In this document: positions 1 to 7,403 of the stretch, one piece after another
How the letters are laid out: each line of letters begins with the position of its first letter
Position numbering within the stretch: the first letter of the stretch is position 1
Position numbers and translations under genes: made by a program
Assembly (NCBI GenBank): GCA_934229395.1
Contig: CAKQDL010000031.1
Coordinates: 1-23,059, forward strand
DNA length: 23,059 nt
Source: an uncultured Peptococcaceae bacterium
GTDB lineage: Bacteria; Bacillota; Peptococcia; Peptococcales; Peptococcaceae
Direction: 5' to 3'
Notes under the pieces: model-generated
Databases searched by the model: none
Told to the model about the DNA's origin: nothing
Seen by the model: the letters and a program-made list of their open reading frames with translations, nothing else

Positions 1-662
1 GTGTGCAAAGACTCATGCGCGTTCTCGACATAAAGGTGCAATCTTTCACCAGAAAGAGCCGCAGATATAACTCTTATACCGATAAGACAGGGCCAGTGGC
101 GCCGAATCGACTAAACAGACGCTTTGAAACATCTATTCCGCATCAGAAAATAACTACAGACACCACAGAATTCAAGTATTACGAAGTAGATAAGAAAGGG
201 ACAATAACAATCAAGAAGCTTTATCTGGATCCGTTCCTGGATTTGTTTAACCGAGAAATTATAAGTTATAGCATCCGACCTAAGCCGTCTGCGGAGGGCA
301 TTATGAGTGCCTTAAACCAAGCTATCGAGGTAACAAACGACTGTAAATACAGAAGAACCTTTCACTCTGACCAAGGCTGGGGCTACAAAATGCACATGTA
401 TAGAGATACGCTGAAAGAAAATCGTATATTTCAAAGTATGTCACGCAAAGGGAACTGCTATGACAACGCAGTCATGGAAAACTTTTTCGGCATCATGAAA
501 CAAGAAATGTACTACGGTAAAATTTATCGTACATATGAAGAACTTGAAGCAGCAATCATAGAGTACATTAAGTATTACAACGAAAGACGCATAAAAGAAA
601 AGCTTGGATGGAAGAGTCCTGTCGACTACAGAATCTGCTACCAACTCCAAGCTTCGGCATAA
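1..662 (+). CDS. IS3-family transposase OrfB, 5' part outside the window
   Basis: This is the catalytic DDE subunit of an IS3/IS150-type transposase, which cuts and joins the element ends. The rve-type integrase core is visible. The first Asp lies in ITTDTTEFKYY, the second in FHSDQGWGY, and the Glu in NAVMENFFG. Exactly 35 residues separate the second Asp from the Glu, the DD(35)E spacing of the family. The final YNERRIKEKLGWKSPVDYR block is the usual C-terminus. The frame is open to the left edge. Its first visible residues (VQRLM) match an internal position of the family, so the GTG at 3 is an internal valine and about 60 N-terminal residues are missing. IS3 elements normally express OrfB as an OrfAB frameshift fusion; that junction is not visible here. 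Confidence 0.9.
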   Translation, partial: VQRLMRVLDIKVQSFTRKSRRYNSYTDKTGPVAPNRLNRRFETSIPHQKITTDTTEFKYYEVDKKGTITIKKLYLDPFLDLFNREIISYSIRPKPSAEGIMSALNQAIEVTNDCKYRRTFHSDQGWGYKMHMYRDTLKENRIFQSMSRKGNCYDNAVMENFFGIMKQEMYYGKIYRTYEELEAAIIEYIKYYNERRIKEKLGWKSPVDYRICYQLQASA

Positions 663-664
663 AA

Positions 665-693
665 AATAGAGAAGCGACGAGCACTTCTCTATT
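665..693 (+). terminator. Hairpin between transposase stop and IS end
   Basis: A perfect 10-bp inverted repeat (AATAGAGAAG / CTTCTCTATT, 9-nt loop) starts just after the OrfB stop codon, inside the element. It lacks a long T-tract. It may be a weak terminator or may block read-through into the flanking gene. Confidence 0.5.
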
Positions 694-695
694 AT

Positions 696-720
696 GGTCT
701 AACTATTTGGGGTCACTACA
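696..720 (+). repeat. Right terminal inverted repeat (IRR) of the IS3-type element
   Basis: The block GGTCTAACTATTTGGGGTCA, continuing CTACA to position 720, is the family-typical right end. The matching left repeat is outside the window, so the call rests on resemblance to IS150-group ends and on its place just after the transposase. Confidence 0.75.
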
Positions 721-761
721 GTGTTGGAACGTTCTTTTTTTGTTGAATTTGGTGCGGAATT

Positions 762-791
762 ATGGCAATTTACCAAAAGTAGGCGTATAAT
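762..791 (+). promoter_or_regulatory. Promoter of the GGDEF-EAL gene
   Basis: A consensus -10 TATAAT lies at 786-791. A weak -35 (ATGGCA, 762-767) precedes it by 18 bases. The predicted leader is about 70 nt. The site lies outside the upstream IS, so the gene does not depend on an IS-borne promoter. Confidence 0.6.
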
Positions 792-865
792 ATGGAAAGA
801 TTATAGACGCGTTATTACGTATTTGACTAACCAATGCTCGCTGTAATGTGATAGGAGATGAAAAC

Positions 866-3430
866 ATGACAGATGAAAAAGCTGCATTAGATTTTAAATT
901 TATAGAAAAAATGCCTATCGCATTATGCATCATCGAGGTTTGCCAAAATGAAGAGGGCAAGACTGTTGATTTTAAGCTGAGGTATTACAACGAAGCCTGC
1001 AAGCAATTTGAGGGCTTTGAGAGCGTTGAAACGACATCGCGTCCTTTTTATGAGGCTTTTCCAGCTTCGGATAAGAAATGGCTCTCTATTTATGAGAAAA
1101 CGGCGTTTTTGGGCGAGGCGCAGAACATTGAAACCTATTGCCCAGAAATAGATAAGCATCTAAAGCTTACCATTTGGCAGATTGAAAAAGGTCTTTGCGG
1201 CTGCCGTATAGAGGATGTGAGTGCAGGCTACCTTATGCGCAAGGCCACCCAAACCCATGAAGCTGTTCGCGATTATATTCTCCAAGATATTGCGGACATT
1301 GTTTTTTTCTTTGATGAAGACGCAAAGCACATATACAACCGCTGGCATAAAAAATTTCCCGATAAGGTGTATGAAAATCTGCCTTTTCCAGAGAGTTTGG
1401 TAGAACTGGGCTACATGACCCAGGAAATGGCCGATCTATTTGTAGCAACCTTGCAAAAATTAAAAAATGAGGACGTTGCGAGCTGTGACATAGAAACGAC
1501 CTTGCCAGAGGATGGCTGTGCGCAGTGGTACAAGCTGAGATTTTTGGGTGATTTTGAAAACGAAAATGGCACAAGACAAATCATCGGCTATATGAAAAAC
1601 GAAACCGAGGCCATAAAAAATCGTCAACTCCTAGAAGAACGTGCGGATATCGATATGCTCACTGGCGTGTGGAATCGTTTAAAGGGTATGGCGCTTTTGC
1701 AGGAGCGCTGCAACGCAGGCATCAGCAAGGAAAAAACAGGGGCCTATTTTTCTGTAGATATTGACGGCATGAAGGATCTGAATGCCCAATACGGCGCCAT
1801 CTTTGGCGATGAGGTCATTGCCTTTACAGCAAAAACTCTCAAGGAAACCTTCCGCAAGGATGATACCATTGTACGCATGACAGGGGATAGCTTTGCTGTC
1901 TTTGCAGAAAACATCACGAGCGAAGAGGTGGTGGCAAAAATTTGTCGCCGTTTCCATGCAAGGCTCCAAACACATCCCGCAAAGCGCCTTTCCTGCTCCA
2001 TTGGGGTTTACTTGACCGATAAAAAAGGCGATGCGATGCAGTTTTATCAAAAAACCAATGTGCTCATGAATCGTGCCAGAGAGCTTGGGCCATCAGGCTA
2101 TTATATTTGCACCGATTTTGAGGATGCGCCCAATACAAATGTGATGTACGGCAAGGCCGAAGAGGATTTTTCTCATGTAGAGCAATCGAGAGAGGCGCTT
2201 CTTGTGAGTGTTGCCGAGGCCATGGAAAACAAGGAATTGAAGGCCTTTTATCAGCCACAGTACGATGCTGTGACCAACAAATTGGTGGGGGCAGAGGCCC
2301 TTGTGCGTTGGCAAAAGAGCGATGGCACCTTTGTCCTTCCAGGGAGCTTTATTCCGTCGCTAGAAAAAGATGATGCCATTATGGCGCTCGACTGGTTTAT
2401 CCTAGAAGAGGCGGCAGCCTTTTTGCAAAAACAGAAGCAAAACAAGGTGCCACGCGTGTGTGTGTCGGTGAATTTTTCTAGACGCCATATTTCTGAGAAA
2501 GCTTTTGTTGAAAAGCTCTGCCGCATTGTGGACCGTTATGAGGTGCCACACAGCCTCATTGAAGTAGAAATCACCGAATCGGCCTTTGTGGACGATGCCG
2601 ACACCATTTCCGAATGGATTGATGCCATTCGTGCAGAGTGTTTCCGCGTGGCCATAGACGATTTTGGTAGCGGGCTCTCTTCTTTGAGCTTCGTAAAAAA
2701 TATGGATGTCGATGTGATTAAAATTGATAAATCCTTGCTGGATCAAAATTGTGAGGATGCAAAGGAACGCATTGTGCTAGAAAGTGTTTTCTCCTTTGCC
2801 AACCGCTTGCACCTAACAACCATTGCCGAAGGCGTGGAAACGCGTGAGCAATTGAGTTTTTTGCGCAGCTGCTCGTGCAAGGTTATTCAAGGCTACCTTT
2901 TTGCCAAGCCAATGCCAGAGGATGCTTTTATGGCCCTTTGCCAAAGGAGCGAAATTGTAGAAGCAACCGAGGATATTTTGAACATTCAGCCGGCGGCGAG
3001 CGCAACCCAGCTTCTTGTGGATGCCATATTTATCAGATATCAAATGATCATCTATATTAATCTCACGAGAAACAGCTATTATATGATGACTTATGATGAT
3101 TTTACCACCCGTGTCGCCCCATCAACAGGAGGCTTTGATGAACTTGTTGCCGTAGCAACGCCAAGCATCCACCCTGAAGATAGAGAAAAATTTGCCGCCG
3201 CCTTCAGTCGTGACCATTTGCTCAAAGCTCACGAAGAAGGCGAGAAAAGCGTTGGTATAATGGTGAAGCAGCTTGGCGATGATGGTATTTACCGCTGGGT
3301 AGAAATAACCGACTACTTTGTAAAAAATCCATCGGTCGATGATGTCTTAGTTATTTCAACAACAAGAATCATCTCCGAGGTGGGAAAAAAACCTGCTTTC
3401 AATAAAAAAATGCTACAAGAACAGCCCTAA
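866..3430 (+). CDS. GGDEF-EAL cyclic-di-GMP phosphodiesterase with degenerate GGDEF
   Basis: This predicted cyclic-di-GMP signalling protein has 854 residues. The ATG at 866 is chosen because AGGAG at 853-857 lies 8 bases ahead; an in-frame GTG at 848 overlaps that site. Residues 1 to about 245 look like PAS-type sensor regions and no membrane segment is evident. A GGDEF domain starts near 258 (DMLTGVWNR). Its active-site loop reads TGDSF (339-343) instead of GGDEF, so cyclase activity is doubtful. An inhibitory-site RxxD (RKDD, 330-333) sits at the canonical five-residue distance. The EAL domain looks active: EAL 477-479, the Glu of EITES, DDFGSG 598-603, KIDKS, AEGVET (Glu655) and QGY 675-677. 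A C-terminal PAS-like region follows (about 690-854). Likely role: hydrolysis of c-di-GMP, with the GGDEF domain acting as a ligand sensor. That role is inference. Confidence 0.9.
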   Translation: MTDEKAALDFKFIEKMPIALCIIEVCQNEEGKTVDFKLRYYNEACKQFEGFESVETTSRPFYEAFPASDKKWLSIYEKTAFLGEAQNIETYCPEIDKHLKLTIWQIEKGLCGCRIEDVSAGYLMRKATQTHEAVRDYILQDIADIVFFFDEDAKHIYNRWHKKFPDKVYENLPFPESLVELGYMTQEMADLFVATLQKLKNEDVASCDIETTLPEDGCAQWYKLRFLGDFENENGTRQIIGYMKNETEAIKNRQLLEERADIDMLTGVWNRLKGMALLQERCNAGISKEKTGAYFSVDIDGMKDLNAQYGAIFGDEVIAFTAKTLKETFRKDDTIVRMTGDSFAVFAENITSEEVVAKICRRFHARLQTHPAKRLSCSIGVYLTDKKGDAMQFYQKTNVLMNRARELGPSGYYICTDFEDAPNTNVMYGKAEEDFSHVEQSREALLVSVAEAMENKELKAFYQPQYDAVTNKLVGAEALVRWQKSDGTFVLPGSFIPSLEKDDAIMALDWFILEEAAAFLQKQKQNKVPRVCVSVNFSRRHISEKAFVEKLCRIVDRYEVPHSLIEVEITESAFVDDADTISEWIDAIRAECFRVAIDDFGSGLSSLSFVKNMDVDVIKIDKSLLDQNCEDAKERIVLESVFSFANRLHLTTIAEGVETREQLSFLRSCSCKVIQGYLFAKPMPEDAFMALCQRSEIVEATEDILNIQPAASATQLLVDAIFIRYQMIIYINLTRNSYYMMTYDDFTTRVAPSTGGFDELVAVATPSIHPEDREKFAAAFSRDHLLKAHEEGEKSVGIMVKQLGDDGIYRWVEITDYFVKNPSVDDVLVISTTRIISEVGKKPAFNKKMLQEQP

Positions 3431-3454
3431 AGCTGCATCTTGTAGCATTTTTTT
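3404..3454. terminator. Bidirectional terminator shared by convergent genes
   Basis: A 17-bp perfect inverted repeat (AAAAAAATGCTACAAGA at 3404-3420; its complement at 3438-3454) has A and T runs at its two ends, so it can work on both strands. The left arm encodes the last residues of the GGDEF-EAL protein. The right arm reaches the stop codon of the convergent LCP gene. The loop carries a further CAGC/GCTG stem. Confidence 0.9.
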
Positions 3455-4664
3455 AGTTTTCAACGATGGTGGCGTTTTCGTTGCCATCAAGAACAGGCTT
3501 GCCCTCAACGACGGTTGAGGTGCTGTCGCGATAGGTTTCGCCGGTCGTTGTCTCTGATGGTGGCACGTAAGCACCGCTGTAGCCTTCGTAGGTTTCGCCG
3601 CCATCGCCGCTGCCCACATAGGAGCCATTGGTGTCGTAACCGTTTTGAGGGGCGATGTTGTCACTGACGCCGGTATCGTAGAGCTCGGCCTCTGTGATGG
3701 TGCCAGTGGCGTAATCGCCTTCGTCGTTGCTGGTGTCGTAGGTGTAAAAGGCCATATCAACGAGATTGAGATCGGCGCCTGTGATGCGATTGGTGCCACT
3801 AACAAACTTGTCGTTCATAAGCTCGAGAATACCAACGGCAGATGGAATATAATAGGAAATTTCGTTTACATATTCAGGAGAACCAGGAAGCACAAACATT
3901 TCTATAGCGCTGAGGTCTAGGCCCTGGGCTTGTTTGAAGAACCAGAGCATTTCAGAAATTGTGAGGTTGGTTTCCATTTCTTCACTTACAACCTTCGCAA
4001 GACCAGGAATTTTGGTGACGACCGAAGGATCAAGGCAGGTTTTTGCCAAGGCTTCAAAGAAAAGTTGTTGGGCGCCGATACGACCAATATCACCGGTAAC
4101 GTAGCCACTGCGGAAACGCACAAATTGAAGGGCGTGTGCACCATCCAAAACCTGGTTGCCTTTTCTTAGGTTGATTTCTAAATCTTGATAAGGGTCGGAG
4201 TATTCCATATCCTCAGGCACATACATCTCTACACCACCTAGAGCGTCAATGGCTTTTTCAAAGCCGTCGAAGGTGGTAATGGCATAGCGGTCAATAGGAA
4301 GACCGGTCACCTGCTCCACTTCGTGGATGGTTTGGTCGATGTTTCCGATATGGTCAACGCTATAGGAAGCGTTGATTTTTTGAATATAGCGGTCTTCGTT
4401 GCTCATGGTATCGCGAGGGATGCTGAGCAGACGCATGGTTTTGTTCTTTGTGTCGAAACTTGCTAGAACTATCGTATCCGCGTTTTCGTGTTTATCATCG
4501 ACACCGCAAAGCAGGATGTTGTAGGTATCATCCTTTAAGAGGTTTTTATCGACCTCGTCGTTGGGAGCTTTTGGGAGATATTGGTAGGCGGCATAGCCAA
4601 CACCACCGACCAGAGCAAGGCAAACAAGAAGTATTGCCGCCACTTTAGATAAAAATTTTAACAT
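3453..4664 (-). CDS. LytR-CpsA-Psr (LCP) family cell-wall ligase
   Basis: LCP enzymes move undecaprenyl-linked polymers such as teichoic acids or capsule onto peptidoglycan outside the membrane. The protein has 403 residues with one N-terminal signal anchor (about residues 7-29). The LCP core follows: NILLCGVDD, ADTIVLASFD, LLSIPRDT (Arg84, Asp85), KINASY, GLPIDRYAITTFDGF, ALGGVEMYVPED and FVRFR..GDIGRIGAQQ, which are the conserved arginine/aspartate positions that bind the lipid pyrophosphate. The last 100 or so residues are Gly/Ser/Thr/Tyr-rich and acidic, probably a disordered extracytoplasmic tail. A GGAGG (complement of 4670-4674) precedes the ATG. The mutY stop is only 9 bases upstream, so the two are probably co-transcribed. 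The substrate cannot be told from the sequence. Confidence 0.9.
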   Translation of the reverse strand: MLKFLSKVAAILLVCLALVGGVGYAAYQYLPKAPNDEVDKNLLKDDTYNILLCGVDDKHENADTIVLASFDTKNKTMRLLSIPRDTMSNEDRYIQKINASYSVDHIGNIDQTIHEVEQVTGLPIDRYAITTFDGFEKAIDALGGVEMYVPEDMEYSDPYQDLEINLRKGNQVLDGAHALQFVRFRSGYVTGDIGRIGAQQLFFEALAKTCLDPSVVTKIPGLAKVVSEEMETNLTISEMLWFFKQAQGLDLSAIEMFVLPGSPEYVNEISYYIPSAVGILELMNDKFVSGTNRITGADLNLVDMAFYTYDTSNDEGDYATGTITEAELYDTGVSDNIAPQNGYDTNGSYVGSGDGGETYEGYSGAYVPPSETTTGETYRDSTSTVVEGKPVLDGNENATIVEN

Positions 4665-4673
4665 AATGCCCTC

Positions 4674-5735
4674 CTAGAGCAAATTTATTATTTGGTTGCG
4701 ATAAAAATGTATGGCAGAGGCCAGAGCATAAGTAGACATGAGTGCGTCGGGAGTGACCCATTCGCCTTCAAGTGCCGTTTCTTTTGTGGCCACTTCAACC
4801 AGCCAACCATTCATAATCCATTCTTTGTGTGTAAAAAGATGTTTCGAGCCTCCTAAATTTGTTATTTTTTGTGGATAAACCCCGCTTTCTAAAAGACGTG
4901 CGTCCACTGCCGCTTGCGTAAGTGCACCAGGATAATCCATAAATTCCCACAAACCAGCCAATAAACCCTTGTTCGGTCGCTTGCGAATAAAATACGCGCC
5001 GCCAGAACGCAAAACAACAATGGTGTGTTGTTCCATGTCGCGCGCCTTCTTGGGCTTTTTTATTGGCAAAAGACCCGTAAGGTTTTGGGCGTGTGCCAAG
5101 CAAAAGTGTGCGAAAGGGCAACGTTTGCAATGGGGTGCACCATTGGGGATGCAAATGGTAGCGCCCAAGTCCATAAGGGCTTGGTTAAAATCACCAGGCC
5201 TGTGGGCAGGCACCAAGGCTTGCGCCAACGTATGCAAGGGCTTGGCAGACGAAGCAATGTTAATAGGACCATCATAGGCGTGAAGCCGGCTTAAGATGCG
5301 CAAGACATTGCCGTCAACAGCAGCCACACGCTCGCCAAAAGCAATAGAGGCAATAGCACCAGCCGTATAAGGGCCAATACCAGGCAGTTTCAAAAGCTCC
5401 TCATAGCGTTCTGGCAAAAGGGCATCATAGCTTTCTGTTAAAAGAACGGCGGCCTCGTGCAAGCGGTCCACGCGCGAGTAATATCCCAAGCCTTCCCACA
5501 ATTTGTGAAGCTCGTCCTCTGTAGCTGTGGCCAATGTTGAAATCGACGGCATCGCCTCAAGAAATCTGTGGTAATAGGGGATGACCGCTTGTACCTGCGT
5601 TTGCTGGAGCATGATTTCGCTGAGCCAAACGTGGTAAGGGCTGGCATCCTCGCGCCAAGGTAGGGTGCGCTTGTTGGCATCATACCAAGATAAAAGTGTG
5701 TCGGCCATGACGCTCGCCGGAACGATTGGTTGCAT
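4674..5735 (-). CDS. mutY: A/G-specific adenine DNA glycosylase MutY
   Basis: MutY removes adenine mispaired with 8-oxoguanine, preventing G:C to T:A mutations. The 353-residue protein has the expected parts. These are the catalytic Glu40 in WLSEIMLQQTQV, the helix-hairpin-helix LPGIGPYTAGAI with Asp141 in VDGNV, and a C-terminal NUDIX-like domain that reads 8-oxoG (GLLAGLWEF, HLFTHKEW). A four-cysteine iron-sulfur loop is present (Cys195, 203, 206, 212). Its first spacing is seven residues, one more than in the E. coli enzyme. The ATG at 5735 is preferred because AGGAGG (complement of 5744-5749) lies 8 bases ahead; a GTG immediately before it (5738) is an alternative. It heads a two-gene unit with the LCP gene. 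Confidence 0.95.
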   Translation of the reverse strand: MQPIVPASVMADTLLSWYDANKRTLPWREDASPYHVWLSEIMLQQTQVQAVIPYYHRFLEAMPSISTLATATEDELHKLWEGLGYYSRVDRLHEAAVLLTESYDALLPERYEELLKLPGIGPYTAGAIASIAFGERVAAVDGNVLRILSRLHAYDGPINIASSAKPLHTLAQALVPAHRPGDFNQALMDLGATICIPNGAPHCKRCPFAHFCLAHAQNLTGLLPIKKPKKARDMEQHTIVVLRSGGAYFIRKRPNKGLLAGLWEFMDYPGALTQAAVDARLLESGVYPQKITNLGGSKHLFTHKEWIMNGWLVEVATKETALEGEWVTPDALMSTYALASAIHFYRNQIINLL

Positions 5736-5784
5736 CACGAGCGCCTCCTTCTGAGCATTTAGTGTGATAAAGTCATCTTAAATA

Positions 5785-5813
5785 ATATTACAAGTTGTCG
5801 GGGAGAGCGTCAA
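5785..5813 (-). promoter_or_regulatory. Promoter of mutY / LCP unit
   Basis: On the minus strand, TTGACG (5808-5813) is followed after exactly 17 bases by TAATAT (5785-5790). The predicted start lies about 45 bases before the mutY start codon. Confidence 0.6.
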
Positions 5814-5945
5814 TAACGATTTTATAAATTGTAGACAAATTATTTACAATGGATATTTAAACGATACCCTTCCACAAAATACACGACGATGACCTATAAA
5901 TTAAAGGGATTGTTACCAAAAAAATGTAGCACAACAAAGGATTCG

Positions 5946-5954
5946 TGCTATAAT
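5946..5954 (+). promoter_or_regulatory. Extended -10 promoter of a tiny transcription unit
   Basis: TGCTATAAT is a perfect extended -10 element. The -35 region is poor (GTAGCA-like, 3 of 6), as is common with extended -10 promoters. The predicted start near 5961 gives a very short leader before the AAAGGAGG at 5972-5979. Confidence 0.65.
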
Positions 5955-5986
5955 GACAGTAAGAAGACGACAAAGGAGGCGATTGG

Positions 5987-6064
5987 TTGTTTCACATCAT
6001 GCAAGTTTTAAATGAAGTTGCTTACCGTTATGCAAAAGTAAAAGGCCTAGTATTTGCCAACTGA
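5987..6064 (+). CDS. Candidate 25-residue small protein with TTG start
   Basis: This short ORF is not recognised as a known family. A perfect AAAGGAGG (5972-5979) lies 7 bases before the TTG at 5987; the in-frame ATG at 5999 would be too far away. The product begins MFHIMQVLNEVAYRYAK and ends GLVFAN. It looks like one amphipathic basic helix with a hydrophobic C-terminal end, with no signal peptide or cysteines. The ORF lies between its own extended -10 promoter and a strong terminator (6113-6140), so it forms a monocistronic unit of about 190 nt. It could be a stand-alone small protein, a leader peptide for the downstream membrane-protein gene, or part of a regulatory RNA. The ribosome site strongly favours translation. 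Confidence 0.55.
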   Translation: MFHIMQVLNEVAYRYAKVKGLVFAN

Positions 6065-6112
6065 GGTGATTTGCGAAAATTAAATCGACAAATAATATAT
6101 GAGAAACGCGGG

Positions 6113-6150
6113 CGCGCTTTCGCTTTCTGGCGAAAGCGCGTCTTTTGTTG
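6113..6150 (+). terminator. Strong intrinsic terminator after the small ORF
   Basis: A perfect 11-bp GC-rich stem (CGCGCTTTCGC / GCGAAAGCGCG, 6-nt loop) is followed by TCTTTTGTTG. It separates the small unit from the membrane-protein gene at 6178, and could attenuate transcription if that gene has no promoter of its own. Confidence 0.85.
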
Positions 6151-6177
6151 AATGAAAGTTTGGGTGATCAATAGAGC

Positions 6178-6840
6178 ATGAGTCGAGAAGTAGAAAAGAT
6201 TAAAGAAATAAAAACAAGGGTGTGGCTAAAATGGGGCATCTATTTGGCGCTGATCTACGGCCTGTATGTGGCTGTATATTTGTATGCAGACCATCTCAAG
6301 ATTATGATGGGCCTAGGCAACATCCGCAAAAATTTCATTTCGGTCATTGCCACGCACATAGACGTGCCTCTCATTTTGGGTATGCTCCTCTTGGCCCTCG
6401 TTTTTGACTACAGAAGAACACTAGAATCCCTTTTGCTGGATGAGAAAAAGAAGTGGCTTGCGATGTTGGCTGGCGTCGCCGTATTTTTGTGCGGCGTCAT
6501 GATGACGACACCGGCAAATGCCGTAGATGGCTATTGGCTCATTCACAAGCTGGTCACAGTGGCCTTTCTCGGTGAGCTGGCTTTTCGCGTGCTTCTCTTT
6601 GACTGGATGGACGCGCAAGGCCTGGGGCGCTTGGCCTATTTGCTCAGTGGCCTTTGTGGAGGTGCCCTAAGCGCCGTGCAAAGCGTGGTTGTAGATGGAG
6701 CGACTGTTCTTTTTGCCGTGGTGCCAGCAGCCCTTTCTGGCATGGTTCTTGGCACCATCATGGCCCTTGTTTACAAAAAAACAAAATCTCTGTGGCTCAT
6801 TACATATTTGCAAGCAAGTCTGCTCTTGTTTATGGGGTAA
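6178..6840 (+). CDS. Multi-pass membrane protein, degenerate CPBP/CAAX-protease-like
   Basis: This 220-residue polytopic membrane protein has about six hydrophobic segments. Residues near 125-130 read GELAFRVLLFDW, which resembles motif 1 (EExxxR) of the CPBP intramembrane protease family, but with Gly in place of the first Glu. The next conserved block, where the family has FxxxH, reads ALSAVQS and lacks the histidine. It is therefore either a CPBP-like protein without protease activity or an unrelated membrane protein; no substrate can be suggested. The ATG is preceded by GGTGATC (6163-6169), which pairs with the extended end of 16S rRNA. No clear promoter is seen between the upstream terminator and the gene, so expression may depend on read-through. 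A strong terminator follows. Confidence 0.7.
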   Translation: MSREVEKIKEIKTRVWLKWGIYLALIYGLYVAVYLYADHLKIMMGLGNIRKNFISVIATHIDVPLILGMLLLALVFDYRRTLESLLLDEKKKWLAMLAGVAVFLCGVMMTTPANAVDGYWLIHKLVTVAFLGELAFRVLLFDWMDAQGLGRLAYLLSGLCGGALSAVQSVVVDGATVLFAVVPAALSGMVLGTIMALVYKKTKSLWLITYLQASLLLFMG

Positions 6841-6846
6841 AAAGAC

Positions 6847-6898
6847 GCCGTTTTTGCACGTGGCTTTAGAAGCCTTGCAAAAACGGCACTTTATTTTT
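6847..6898 (+). terminator. Intrinsic terminator after the membrane-protein gene
   Basis: A 12-bp perfect stem (GCCGTTTTTGCA / TGCAAAAACGGC) carries an inner 5-bp stem (GGCTT/AAGCC) in its loop. A T-rich run (ACTTTATTTTT) follows, a few bases after the stop codon. Confidence 0.85.
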
Positions 6899-6906
6899 AG
6901 CAAAAT

Positions 6907-6958
6907 AAAAATAGGCCTATTGATAAACAATGACTTGCTCATCAATAGACCTATTTTT
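6907..6958. terminator. Bidirectional terminator, mainly serving rpmB
   Basis: An 18-bp inverted repeat (AAAAATAGGCCTATTGAT at 6907-6924 against 6941-6958) has one C-A mismatch. A and T runs at the ends allow function on both strands. It lies about 20 bases past the rpmB stop codon. Confidence 0.85.
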
Positions 6959-6980
6959 TATATAAAGTAATTTCGGCACA

Positions 6981-7172
6981 TTACTTTGCGCGCTGTACTT
7001 TGTTGGAACGCAAGCAACGGGTGCAAACGTTCAACTTTTGAGGGGTTCCGTCAACTACAACACGAACCTTTTGAATGTTAGGCTTCCACGTTTTTTTGTT
7101 TCTGATATGAGAGTGGCTAACTTGCATGCCGGTTGCAGTACCTTTACCACAAATATCGCATTTTCTGGACAT
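6981..7172 (-). CDS. rpmB: 50S ribosomal protein L28 (zinc-binding form)
   Basis: L28 is a small protein of the large ribosomal subunit. The 63-residue sequence has the L28 core (GMQVSHSHIRNKKTWKPNIQKVR) and a four-cysteine zinc ribbon: Cys5 and Cys8 (CDIC), Cys50 and Cys53 (CTRC). Many bacteria also carry a cysteine-free paralogue used under zinc limitation; this is the zinc-dependent version. A perfect AAAGGAGG (complement of 7182-7189) precedes the ATG. The gene is monocistronic, with its own promoter and terminator. Confidence 0.97.
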   Translation of the reverse strand: MSRKCDICGKGTATGMQVSHSHIRNKKTWKPNIQKVRVVVDGTPQKLNVCTRCLRSNKVQRAK

Positions 7173-7215
7173 TTCACAAAACCTCCTTTAACAACTGTTA
7201 AAATCATACCCGCTT

Positions 7216-7244
7216 ATAATAACAGATGAAAGCATATAATGCAA
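7216..7244 (-). promoter_or_regulatory. rpmB promoter
   Basis: On the minus strand, TTGCAT (7239-7244) is followed after exactly 17 bases by TATTAT (7216-7221). The predicted leader is about 40 nt. Confidence 0.6.
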
Positions 7245-7339
7245 GAAAAACTTAACGAATAAACCAAATTTTTGTGTATGTAGTGTTAACGCGCAGAAGC
7301 GGGCACCGTATTTACTGCACGAAGCCCTATCGGCGTGCC

Positions 7340-7368
7340 TTGCGTGGGTGAAATCGCTGTGATATACT
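7340..7368 (+). promoter_or_regulatory. Promoter of the zinc-finger / yqeY / yraN unit
   Basis: TTGCGT (7340-7345) is followed after 17 bases by TATACT (7363-7368). The predicted start lies about 30 bases before the first start codon. It is divergent from rpmB. Confidence 0.6.
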
Positions 7369-7403
7369 GATTTTATGAGAATGTATCAACTGGAGGGCTT
7401 AAA

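Larger units (their letters stand above)
1..720 (+). mobile_element. Right-hand part of an IS3-family (IS150-group) insertion sequence
   Basis: The window opens inside the OrfB transposase of an IS3-type element. The element ends at a terminal sequence, read inward on the minus strand as TGTAGTGACCCCAAATAGTT, which fits the TGTA.TGACCCC-type ends of IS150-group elements. The left end, OrfA and the start of OrfB lie outside the window, so the target duplication cannot be checked. The right end sits about 40 bases upstream of the -35 region of the GGDEF-EAL gene, so the insertion has not entered that promoter. Confidence 0.85.

Noticed and set aside
5100..5153. MutY iron-sulfur loop with seven rather than six residues between the first two cysteines
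   Set aside because: All four cysteines are present; similar spacing occurs in related Firmicutes as far as I recall, so it is probably a normal variant.
5828..5850. Inverted repeat ATTGTA...TACAAT upstream of the mutY promoter
   Set aside because: Only 6-bp arms in very AT-rich DNA; expected by chance and not placed on a core promoter element.
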